This document shows positions 1 to 4,752 of a stretch of DNA of 5,442 nucleotides, one piece after another (positions within the stretch are counted from its first letter, which is position 1; each line of letters begins with the position of its first letter). Source of the DNA: Omnitrophica WOR_2 bacterium RIFCSPHIGHO2_02_FULL_67_20 (GTDB taxonomy: Bacteria; Omnitrophota; Gorgyraeia; Aquiviventales; Aquiviventaceae); the NCBI GenBank assembly GCA_001805695.1, contig MHGT01000030.1, positions 5,864-11,305 on the forward strand. Reading direction: 5' to 3'. A model generated the notes under the pieces. It was given only the letters and a program-made list of their open reading frames with translations, searched no databases and was not told the DNA's origin. A program made the position numbers and the translations under genes.

Positions 1-251
1 TCGTAGATCGCCAGGCCGGCCGTGACGGAGCCGCCGGGCGAGTTGATGTAGACGTTGATCTCCTTGTCCGGGTCCTCGTTCTGGAGAAAGAGCAGCTGCG
101 CGATGATGAGGTTGGCGACCGCGTCGTCGACCGGCGTGCCGATGAACACCACCCGGTCCTTGAGCAGCCGCGAGTAAATGTCGTAGGCGCGCTCGCCCCG
201 CGGCGACTGCTCCACGACCATCGGAACGAGAATCTGGCCCTGCTCGCTCAT
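1..251 (-). CDS. clpP: ATP-dependent Clp protease proteolytic subunit ClpP, N-terminal part (runs off window)
   Basis: ClpP is the serine peptidase that forms the tetradecameric chamber fed by ClpX or ClpA in the cytoplasm. The visible 83 codons begin MSEQGQILVPMVVEQSPRGE and continue through the family's YDIYSRLLKDRVVFIG segment (about residues 23-38), the QLLFLQNEDPDKEI helix region (52-65) and the YINSPGGSVTAGLAIY block (68-83), which is the conserved oxyanion/substrate-strand region. The catalytic Ser, His and Asp lie beyond the left edge, so activity cannot be judged. The ATG at 251 is chosen because it matches the family's N-terminus and has a strong purine-rich ribosome binding site 4 bases upstream. 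It lies 45 bases after the trigger factor stop, the widespread tig-clpP order; clpX and lon may follow outside the window. The identification is essentially certain. Confidence 0.97.
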   Translation of the reverse strand, partial: MSEQGQILVPMVVEQSPRGERAYDIYSRLLKDRVVFIGTPVDDAVANLIIAQLLFLQNEDPDKEINVYINSPGGSVTAGLAIY

Positions 252-255
252 GCAA

Positions 256-265
256 CTCCCTCCCT
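256..265 (-). promoter_or_regulatory. Shine-Dalgarno site of clpP
   Basis: On the minus strand the sequence AGGGAGGGAG ends 4 bases before the clpP ATG. It is the only strong ribosome binding site in the window. The lptB and tig starts have none and appear to rely on coupling to the gene before. This site fixes the clpP start and suggests that clpP can be translated independently of tig. Confidence 0.8.
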
Positions 266-296
266 GGTGATTGATCGTCACAACACAACGTCGGAA

Positions 297-1406
297 TCAA
301 TCATGCGTCGTTATTGGTCCTGTTGCCGTTGAAGAGGTCGCCGACTCCTGCACGGCGGCCGCCGAGAGCAGCATCGCAATGGTTTTTTCCTGCCGGATCG
401 AGGAGACGACGGAGCCCCAGAGTCCCTCCGCGTCGAAGAGCTTGCGCACCTCGGCCGGGTCCTTCTTCCATCGGCGGGACAGCTCCCAGAGCCGCTTCAC
501 CAGCTCGTCCTGCGCCACGGCGATGTTCTCCTGCTCGGCGATGCGGTCGAGGATGAAGCCGAGCTTCACGCGCCGCTCGGCGCTGGTGCGCAGCTCGCCG
601 GTGAACTTCGAGACCTCGGCGGTCACCTGCTCTTCGGACAGGCCCGACAGGAGCAGGCGGGCCTTGAACTCGCGGGTGAGCCGCTCGGCTTGGTGGCCGA
701 CGAGGCGCGGCGGAACGCCGAAGGGGTGGCGGGCCAGGAGTGCCGCGCAGAGCGCCGCCTCGAGCGCCTCGGCCTGGGTCGTGCGCCGCTGCTCGCGGAG
801 CTTCGCCTCGACGTGCGCGCGGAGCTGCCCAAGCGACTCGGAGCCGAGGTCCTTCGCCAGCTCGTCGTCGAGTGCCGGAACCTGCCGCTCCTTGCCCTCG
901 CCGGACGCGGCCGGCACGAGCTGCGCCATCGACTCCTGGAGCTTGGCCAGCGCCTGGTCCACATCACTCGTGTTCACGTCAACGGCGATCTTCGTCAGCG
1001 GAATGCCTTTGTAGGCGGCGAGCGCGAACGCCGGCTCCACCTCGACCGTCGCCTCGAGCGTCAACCCGCCCGAGTCGGTGAACGCCGCAGCGCTCACTTC
1101 GAAGGGCCCCACCGGCTTGAGCGCGTGCTCCTTCGCCGCCTGCTCGAGCGCGCGCCGCGTGACCCGGTGGAGCGTCTCCTCCTCGATGGGCTTCGCGTAT
1201 TGCTGTTGGATCAGCCCGACCGGGGCCTTGCCCTTCCGGAAGCCCGGGAGGGCCGCCTGCTTCTGGAACTCGGCCAGCACCTCTCCGCGCACCGGCTCAA
1301 CCGTGTCGCGGCCCAGGGTGAAGCGCAGCGACTTCTGGCACGGGGCGGTGTCGGTAATCTGCGTCTTCCCGTTGTCGGGCGGGCGGCGAGCCGGTGTCCG
1401 GAACAT
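297..1406 (-). CDS. tig: Trigger factor lacking the PPIase domain
   Basis: Trigger factor is the ribosome-bound chaperone that meets nascent chains at the exit tunnel. The N-terminal ribosome-binding domain spans about residues 15-135 and carries the signature GFRKGKAP at 55-62. The C-terminal helical chaperone domain spans about 175-350, opening with VPALDDELAKDLG. Usual family length is about 430 or more; this protein has 369. The difference is the central FKBP-type PPIase domain, which is absent: the AYKGIPL...QLVPA segment (131-166) runs through a short linker (SGEGKERQ) straight into the C-terminal domain. The frame is open across the junction, so this is a clean domain loss, not a frameshift. 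The ATG at 1406 lies 3 bases past the lptB stop with no visible ribosome binding site, implying translational coupling. It adds about 14 residues before the usual family start, and an ATT at codon 17 (ITDTAP) is a less likely alternative. Trigger factor identity is very likely. Confidence 0.93.
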   Translation of the reverse strand: MFRTPARRPPDNGKTQITDTAPCQKSLRFTLGRDTVEPVRGEVLAEFQKQAALPGFRKGKAPVGLIQQQYAKPIEEETLHRVTRRALEQAAKEHALKPVGPFEVSAAAFTDSGGLTLEATVEVEPAFALAAYKGIPLTKIAVDVNTSDVDQALAKLQESMAQLVPAASGEGKERQVPALDDELAKDLGSESLGQLRAHVEAKLREQRRTTQAEALEAALCAALLARHPFGVPPRLVGHQAERLTREFKARLLLSGLSEEQVTAEVSKFTGELRTSAERRVKLGFILDRIAEQENIAVAQDELVKRLWELSRRWKKDPAEVRKLFDAEGLWGSVVSSIRQEKTIAMLLSAAAVQESATSSTATGPITTHD

Positions 1407-1409
1407 GCG

Positions 1410-2132
1410 CTAGAGGCGGAACTTCTCGCCGAGGTAAATCTCCCGGGCGCGGGGATCGGTGATCAACTGCTGGGCGTTTCCGTCGATCAGCACGCGGCCT
1501 TCCGCCATGATGTAGGCGCGGTCCGTGATCTCCAGCGTCTCGCGGACGTTGTGGTCGGTCAGCAGAATCCCGAGGCCCCGCTTCCTCAGTTCCCGGATGA
1601 TCTCCTGGGCCTCGAAGACGGTGATGGGGTCGATGCCCGAGAACGGCTCATCGAGGAGGATGAACTGGGGATTGGTGACGAGCGCCCGCGTGATCTCCAG
1701 CCGCCGCTTCTCGCCCCCCGAGAGCGTGAACGCCTTCTGCCGGGCCAGGTGCGTGATGCCCAGCTCGTTGAGCAGCCGGTCGAGCCGCGCTCTCCGCTCC
1801 GCACGCGAGAGGTCCAGCGTCTCGAGGATCGCCAGGATGTTCTCCTCGACCGTCAGCTTGCGGAAGATGGACGGCTCCTGGGCCAGGTAGCCGATCCCGA
1901 ACCGGGCCCGCTGGTACATGGGGACGTCCGTGACGTCGCGTCCGTCGAGCTCGATGCGCCCCCCGTCGGGACGGACGTAGCCGACCATCATGGCGAACGT
2001 GGTCGTCTTCCCGGCCCCGTTGGGGCCGAGGAGGCCGACGATTTCTCCGCGCCGCACGCGGATGTCCACGCCGTCCACCACCGGCCGGCCGTTATACCCT
2101 TTGACAAGATGCTCGGTCTGCAGCTGCTGCAT
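1410..2132 (-). CDS. lptB: LPS export ABC transporter ATP-binding protein LptB
   Basis: LptB is the cytoplasmic ATPase of the LptB2FG complex that extracts LPS from the inner membrane and pushes it along the LptC-LptA bridge. The 240-residue protein has the usual family length. All ABC motifs are intact: Walker A GPNGAGKTT at 36-44, Q-loop Q85 (YLAQEPSIF), signature LSGGE at 137-141, Walker B FILLDEP at 157-163, D-loop SGID at 165-168 and switch His194 within TDHNVRETL, which is characteristic of LptB. The frame stays open upstream of residue 1, but the ATG at 2132 is chosen because it gives the family N-terminus (MQQLQTEHLVKGY) and lies 4 bases after the preceding stop. No Shine-Dalgarno is seen, so coupling to the upstream reading frame is likely. 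Its neighbours on both sides fit. The membrane partners LptF and LptG are not in the window. Confidence 0.97.
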   Translation of the reverse strand: MQQLQTEHLVKGYNGRPVVDGVDIRVRRGEIVGLLGPNGAGKTTTFAMMVGYVRPDGGRIELDGRDVTDVPMYQRARFGIGYLAQEPSIFRKLTVEENILAILETLDLSRAERRARLDRLLNELGITHLARQKAFTLSGGEKRRLEITRALVTNPQFILLDEPFSGIDPITVFEAQEIIRELRKRGLGILLTDHNVRETLEITDRAYIMAEGRVLIDGNAQQLITDPRAREIYLGEKFRL

Positions 2133-2136
2133 GCGC

Positions 2137-3120
2137 TTACCGGCTCGCGGCCACCGCGGGCGTGGCGGTGTCCTGCGGCTGGGGTGTGAGGGCGCCGAAT
2201 GAGAACTGGGTGCTGCCACCGTGGGGTTCGGGGTAGATGAGGAGCGACGGCTTGCCGACCAGCGTGATTTTTCCGGCCGACGGCTCGTACACGGCGCGCT
2301 CGCCCATGGCGGTGTTGTGCGCCTGGTGGATGCGCACCCGCCCGACCGCCTCCGCGTAGCGGATCGTGTGCGAGGCGCGGTTGAGGTAGGCGATGAGCGT
2401 GTCCGAGTAGAGGTCGCCGTTCGGATCCTCGACGTGGACGTTCTGCTCGAACGTCGCGATGTCGTTCTCGTAGTCGAAGGCGAGCGGGCCGTCGCAGGTG
2501 ATCCGCACATGACCCGGAGCCTCCGCGGTCTCATGGTCGGTGGGGTTGAGGATGAGCTCGACGTCCTCGAAGATGGTCGCCTGCTTCAGCTGCGTCAGGC
2601 CGCGGGCCCCGCGCCCCCGCAGGAGCATGTGGTCGGTTTCGATGCGCACCGGCTCCTCCGTCGCCACCTGGTTCTGGTCGGGGATCCAGTGGAGCACCGG
2701 TGTGGCGAGCCACAGGCCGTCCGAGGTGTGGATGGTGACGTCGTGCTCCATCCGCACATGCCGGTCCTTCTGCCGCATCTGGGCGGCCGTCGCCGTGAGG
2801 TAGGCGGTCCGCTCCGGGTCATACCCGACGGCGTTCGGGTGGTGGATGGTCACGATGTCGTCCTCGACGCTGGCCCCTTGCCCCTCCAGCGTCCAGCGCT
2901 TCGCGCCGCTCACCTCGTAGCCCGTGAGCGCGAAGCCGCTCATCTGCTGGTCGGCGTCCGGGTTCGGCGTCACGGTGCCGGTCCCGGCCGGCTCGCGCAG
3001 CGACGTGTTGGAGGGCTTCCCCGATCCGCCGCACCCACCAAGCGCGAGCGCGCAGCACGCGAGAAGGAAGAGCGCGGCCACAGCTTGTATGTTCGGCTGG
3101 GGGCTCGCCCGCCCCGGCAC
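2137..3120 (-). other. LptC-LptA module of the fused frame; possible separate cistron with a GTG start
   Basis: If the LpxL junction is not a true fusion, the export part must start at an in-frame GTG, because no in-frame ATG lies between the acyltransferase end (about 3211) and the lipobox. Candidates are the GTG at 3120, which gives an N-terminus with an Arg before the hydrophobic stretch, and the GTG at 3081, which gives a very short lipoprotein signal with no positive charge. Neither has a visible Shine-Dalgarno. The product would be a lipoprotein or single-pass membrane protein with Cys352 of the long frame at its cleavage site. LptC and LptA are joined here without any second signal sequence, whereas the E. 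coli proteins are separate and about 190 residues each. Confidence 0.4.
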
Positions 3121-4086
3121 GCCGGGTCGGGCCGGGGGGGCTGGGGGCTCGGGGGAAACGGTCTGGCCCTGAGCCCTGAGCCCTGAGCCCTCAGCGCTCT
3201 TCACAGGTTGGGTCTTCCACCGCCGGTGCATCCACACCCAGTGGTCGGGATAGCGCCGGACGTAGGACTCGACGACGCGGCTCCAGCCCCGCGTGAGCGC
3301 CGCGATGGCCTCGGTCCGGTCGTGCATGGCGGGCTTCGCCACGGGCGGCTCGATCACCAACCGGCACCGCCCGCCTTCGCGGATGAGGAAGCAGGGCAGG
3401 ATCGGGGCGCCGGTCATGAGCGAGAGCGCGGCCGGCCCGACGGGCGTGTGGGCCGGCCGGCCGAAGAAGTCCACGAAGATGCCCTCGAAGCTGTCCAGGT
3501 CCTGGTCGGGGAGCATGCCGACGATCTGGTTGGCCCGCAGGAGCCCGGCTACTTCCTTCAGCGAGCCGCGCGCCAGCGTCGAGATGCCCTGTGCGCCGCG
3601 CAGATCGATGAGGAAGGACTCGTATTCGGGGTACCGCAGCCGGCGCGCAAGCACGCCGCCCTTGAACCCGAGGCCTCCCAGGTAGAGCGGGATCATCTCC
3701 CAGTTGCCGAAGTGCGCGGTGAGGAGGATCGCGCCGTTGCCCTGGGCGAGTGCGTGGCGCACATGCTCAAGCCCGTCGCACGCGATGAGCGCCTGGAGCG
3801 CTTGCGCGGACACCGCCGACAGGTGCAGCCACTCCATGAACGTCTGCCCGAGATTGGCGAACACGCGCCGCGCGATGCGCGAGCGCTCGGCGGCGCTGAC
3901 CCCCTCGCCGAGGGCGAGGCGCAGATGCTCCTCCGTCAGGCGCCGCTGGAGCCCGAGACAGCGGTAGGCGCACCCACCCAGGGTGCGCCCGAAGGCGCGG
4001 GCGGCGGCGAGCGGCAGCGAGCGCGCAAGCGCTCGCAACCCTCGGAAGCCCAAATACATGAGGCGTCGTCGGACGGGATGTTTCAT
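2137..4086 (-). CDS. lpxL-lptCA: Apparent fusion: lipid A acyltransferase (LpxL/HtrB) + LptC + LptA/OstA-like
   Basis: One uninterrupted frame of 649 codons carries three activities. Residues 1-292 are an LpxL/HtrB-type late acyltransferase, which adds a secondary acyl chain to Kdo-lipid A at the inner membrane. It has the catalytic H-X4-E motif at 125-130 (HFGNWE), MLPDQD at 191-196 and the family's closing WVWMHRRWKT (283-292). Residues 293-332 are a Pro/Arg-rich linker. Residues 333-352 are hydrophobic and end in a lipobox-like LGGC (Cys352). Residues about 380-515 resemble LptC (FALTGYEVSG...W.LEG), and about 527-617 an LptA/OstA beta-jellyroll (LAFDYENDIATFEQNVHVED, AVGRVRI, ERAVYEPSAGKITLVG). 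Topology is consistent: enzyme in the cytoplasm, one membrane pass, export domains in the periplasm. Alternatively two genes are joined by a frame error, since the linker contains a 7-bp tandem repeat and G tracts. The ATG at 4086 gives a normal LpxL N-terminus and lies just behind a good promoter, though it has no clear ribosome binding site. Confidence 0.85.
   Translation of the reverse strand: MKHPVRRRLMYLGFRGLRALARSLPLAAARAFGRTLGGCAYRCLGLQRRLTEEHLRLALGEGVSAAERSRIARRVFANLGQTFMEWLHLSAVSAQALQALIACDGLEHVRHALAQGNGAILLTAHFGNWEMIPLYLGGLGFKGGVLARRLRYPEYESFLIDLRGAQGISTLARGSLKEVAGLLRANQIVGMLPDQDLDSFEGIFVDFFGRPAHTPVGPAALSLMTGAPILPCFLIREGGRCRLVIEPPVAKPAMHDRTEAIAALTRGWSRVVESYVRRYPDHWVWMHRRWKTQPVKSAEGSGLRAQGQTVSPEPPAPPARPGVPGRASPQPNIQAVAALFLLACCALALGGCGGSGKPSNTSLREPAGTGTVTPNPDADQQMSGFALTGYEVSGAKRWTLEGQGASVEDDIVTIHHPNAVGYDPERTAYLTATAAQMRQKDRHVRMEHDVTIHTSDGLWLATPVLHWIPDQNQVATEEPVRIETDHMLLRGRGARGLTQLKQATIFEDVELILNPTDHETAEAPGHVRITCDGPLAFDYENDIATFEQNVHVEDPNGDLYSDTLIAYLNRASHTIRYAEAVGRVRIHQAHNTAMGERAVYEPSAGKITLVGKPSLLIYPEPHGGSTQFSFGALTPQPQDTATPAVAASR
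3167..3194. repeat. Tandem repeat, four 7-bp units (CCCTGAG)
   Basis: Three exact CCCTGAG units (3167-3173, 3174-3180, 3181-3187) are followed by one variant, CCCTCAG (3188-3194). The array sits in the linker between the LpxL and LptC parts of the long minus-strand frame, encoding roughly EGSGLRAQG. The unit length is not a multiple of three, so gain or loss of one unit would change the frame of everything downstream. A G7 run (3134-3140) and two G5 runs follow within 35 bases. Confidence 0.9.
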
Positions 4087-4105
4087 GGCGGCATGCCGAA
4101 CGAAT

Positions 4106-4135
4106 ATGATACGCCCCTCCGCGGGGTAGCGTCAA
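4106..4135 (-). promoter_or_regulatory. Sigma-70-like promoter of lpxL
   Basis: On the minus strand TTGACG (4135-4130) and TATCAT (4111-4106) each match 5 of 6 consensus bases and are 18 bases apart. Transcription would start near 4099, leaving a leader of only about 13 bases before the ATG at 4086. A short CCCC...GGGG inverted repeat lies inside the spacer. The repeats and the MITE all lie upstream of this promoter, so it could drive lpxL-lptCA-lptB-tig independently of kdsC. Confidence 0.6.
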
Positions 4136-4153
4136 GAATAACGAGGGAATGCA

Positions 4154-4200
4154 GGTAACGTCTTCCCGGGTAAACGTTACCCCGGTAACGTTTACCCGGG
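4154..4200. repeat. Palindrome cluster: three copies of GGTAACGTTTACCCGGG
   Basis: A perfect palindrome has 17-bp arms at 4165-4181 and 4184-4200 around a 2-base centre. A third, direct copy (4154-4170, 15 of 17 identical) overlaps the left arm at its CCCGGG end. The core contains AACGTT. It lies 19-65 bases upstream of the -35 box of the lpxL promoter. It could be an operator array, the end of a mobile element, or a hairpin if transcribed; no T tract follows on either strand. Confidence 0.85.
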
Positions 4201-4235
4201 AGGCGGGCTCCATAAGGAGGGGGCTGAAAACAGCT

Positions 4236-4259
4236 TGAGCGGCCCGTGTGGACCGCTCA
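4236..4259 (-). terminator. Weak hairpin, possible terminator of the kdsC-HTH transcript
   Basis: TGAGCGG (4236-4242) pairs with CCGCTCA (4253-4259), with one internal mismatch, two further G-C pairs and a GTGT loop. On the minus strand it is followed within about 10 bases by a four-T run (CTGTTTTC). The T tract is short and not adjacent, so terminator function is only possible. Its position between the HTH gene and the lpxL promoter would suit one. Confidence 0.3.
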
Positions 4260-4280
4260 GCAGATTGACTTATTAAGGAA

Positions 4281-4293
4281 GGGGTCTGACCCC
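4281..4293. repeat. GGGGTCTGACCCC palindrome
   Basis: Six-base arms GGGGTC and GACCCC meet around a single T. With one bulged C (4294) the pairing extends to AAGGGGTC/GACCCC(C)TT. The motif resembles short dispersed REP-like palindromes common in high-GC genomes, some linked to single-domain tyrosine transposases; that link is from general memory and was not checked here. Confidence 0.6.
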
Positions 4294-4304
4294 CTTAGTC
4301 CGCG

Positions 4305-4443
4305 CTAGTGCCGTTCCAACTTGATGAGCCTAACCATCTGGGTGAGAGAACCCGTCCCGTTCCTGCTGGCCCCGTTCCAACGTGTTGGAACGGGGCGGGA
4401 CCGGACGGGAGACCTTCGGCGGAGATAGTTGGAACGGCACTAG
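4305..4443. mobile_element. MITE-like element with perfect terminal inverted repeats, probable IS630-type
   Basis: Perfect 17-bp inverted repeats lie at 4305-4321 (CTAGTGCCGTTCCAACT) and 4427-4443. If the flanking TA at 4306-4307 and 4441-4442 is the target duplication, the element is 4308-4440 (133 bp) with 14-bp terminal repeats. IS630-family elements insert at TA, often inside CTAG, which is exactly what both ends show. The centre carries a second palindrome with 13-bp arms (4369-4381, 4384-4396). The decamer CCGTTCCAAC therefore occurs four times, two in each direction (4311-4320, 4372-4381, 4384-4393, 4428-4437). It has no coding capacity, so it would need a transposase in trans. A transcript would fold into a long imperfect hairpin. 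Confidence 0.75.
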
Positions 4444-4652
4444 TCGGCGCGCTGGTGCATCTGCGCCTCAAGCCACTTCTCCAGCACGTCCCGCTTGAAG
4501 CGCCACTGGCCGCCGATCTTGGCTGCCGGCACCTGGCCGCCGCGCGTCAGCTTGTAGACCGTCATGACGTGCAGGCCGAGGTACTGGGCTACCTCGCGCA
4601 GCGTCATGATCTGACTCTTGTCGTTGTGCGAACCGTTTTTGTGCATCGCCAT
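4440..4652 (-). CDS. Small excisionase-family (MerR-like/HTH_17) DNA-binding protein
   Basis: This is a 70-residue protein made of one winged helix-turn-helix domain. MTLREVAQYLGLHVMTVYKL (16-35) is the helix-turn-helix, and VPAAKIGGQWRFKRDVLEKW (41-60) is the wing and closing helix, with the typical GGQWRF. The family includes phage excisionases, plasmid regulators and many stand-alone regulators; the specific target is unknown. Length is normal for a stand-alone member. Three possible starts exist: ATG at 4652, ATG at 4646, or the ATG at 4607 that begins the domain. None has a strong ribosome binding site. The TAG stop coincides with the CTAG at the right end of the MITE-like element, so the last codons may differ from an ancestral form. 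The upstream gap is AT-rich and contains a small inverted repeat that could be its own operator. It interrupts an otherwise LPS-dedicated gene series. Confidence 0.85.
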   Translation of the reverse strand: MAMHKNGSHNDKSQIMTLREVAQYLGLHVMTVYKLTRGGQVPAAKIGGQWRFKRDVLEKWLEAQMHQRAD

Positions 4653-4656
4653 GGAT

Positions 4657-4669
4657 GGTGTCTCACACC
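4657..4669. promoter_or_regulatory. Possible operator: GGTGT-CTC-ACACC inverted repeat
   Basis: Five-base arms (4657-4661, 4665-4669) lie 4 bases upstream of the HTH gene's first ATG and just downstream of its possible -10 box. Position and symmetry would suit autoregulation by the HTH protein; this is inference from layout only. Confidence 0.35.
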
Positions 4670-4676
4670 TTCAGGA

Positions 4677-4706
4677 AGTATGCCATATGTCCGCATGAAT
4701 CTTCAA
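4677..4706 (-). promoter_or_regulatory. Possible sigma-70-like promoter of the HTH gene
   Basis: On the minus strand TTGAAG (4706-4701) and CATACT (4682-4677) are 18 bases apart, with an AT-rich stretch upstream (about 4706-4735). Each box matches 4 of 6 consensus bases. The leader to the ATG at 4652 would be about 18-20 bases and would contain the inverted repeat at 4657-4669. Confidence 0.35.
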
Positions 4707-4752
4707 GACTTTTACTTAATTTTTATGATTGGTGATTGGGATAAAGCGCCTT

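Larger units (their letters stand above)
4087..4439. other. Non-coding stretch between the HTH gene and lpxL, dense in inverted repeats
   Basis: No convincing gene is present on either strand. Going up in coordinate, it holds the lpxL promoter (4106-4135), a three-copy palindromic motif (4154-4200), a weak hairpin (4236-4259), a GGGGTC/GACCCC palindrome (4281-4293) and most of a MITE-like element (4305-4443). It appears to have collected small mobile or structured elements and separates the kdsC-HTH block from the lpxL-lptB-tig block. Confidence 0.7.

Noticed and set aside
252..296. Terminator between tig and clpP
   Set aside because: No stem-loop with a T tract is present on the minus strand; only the clpP ribosome binding site is visible.
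690..2189. 499-codon plus-strand open frame
   Set aside because: It lies antisense to tig and lptB, has Arg/Leu/Asp-rich low-complexity composition with no recognisable domain, and is a typical shadow frame in GC-rich DNA.
2133..2533. Longer N-terminus for LptB reading upstream of 2132
   Set aside because: The frame is open, but the extra residues are Arg/Ser/Thr-rich shadow of the LptA-like coding sequence and are absent from the LptB family.
2221..4158. Two plus-strand open frames of more than 300 codons (2221-3186 and 3208-4158)
   Set aside because: Both mirror the LpxL-LptC-LptA frame on the opposite strand, show no family motifs and have repetitive Arg/Val/Asp composition.
4213..4222. 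AAGGAGG on the plus strand, like a strong ribosome binding site
   Set aside because: No suitable start codon and coding frame follows at normal spacing, so it is taken as chance.
4154..4443. CRISPR-like repeat array
   Set aside because: The repeats are inverted pairs of different sequences, without uniform direct repeats and spacers, and no cas genes are present.
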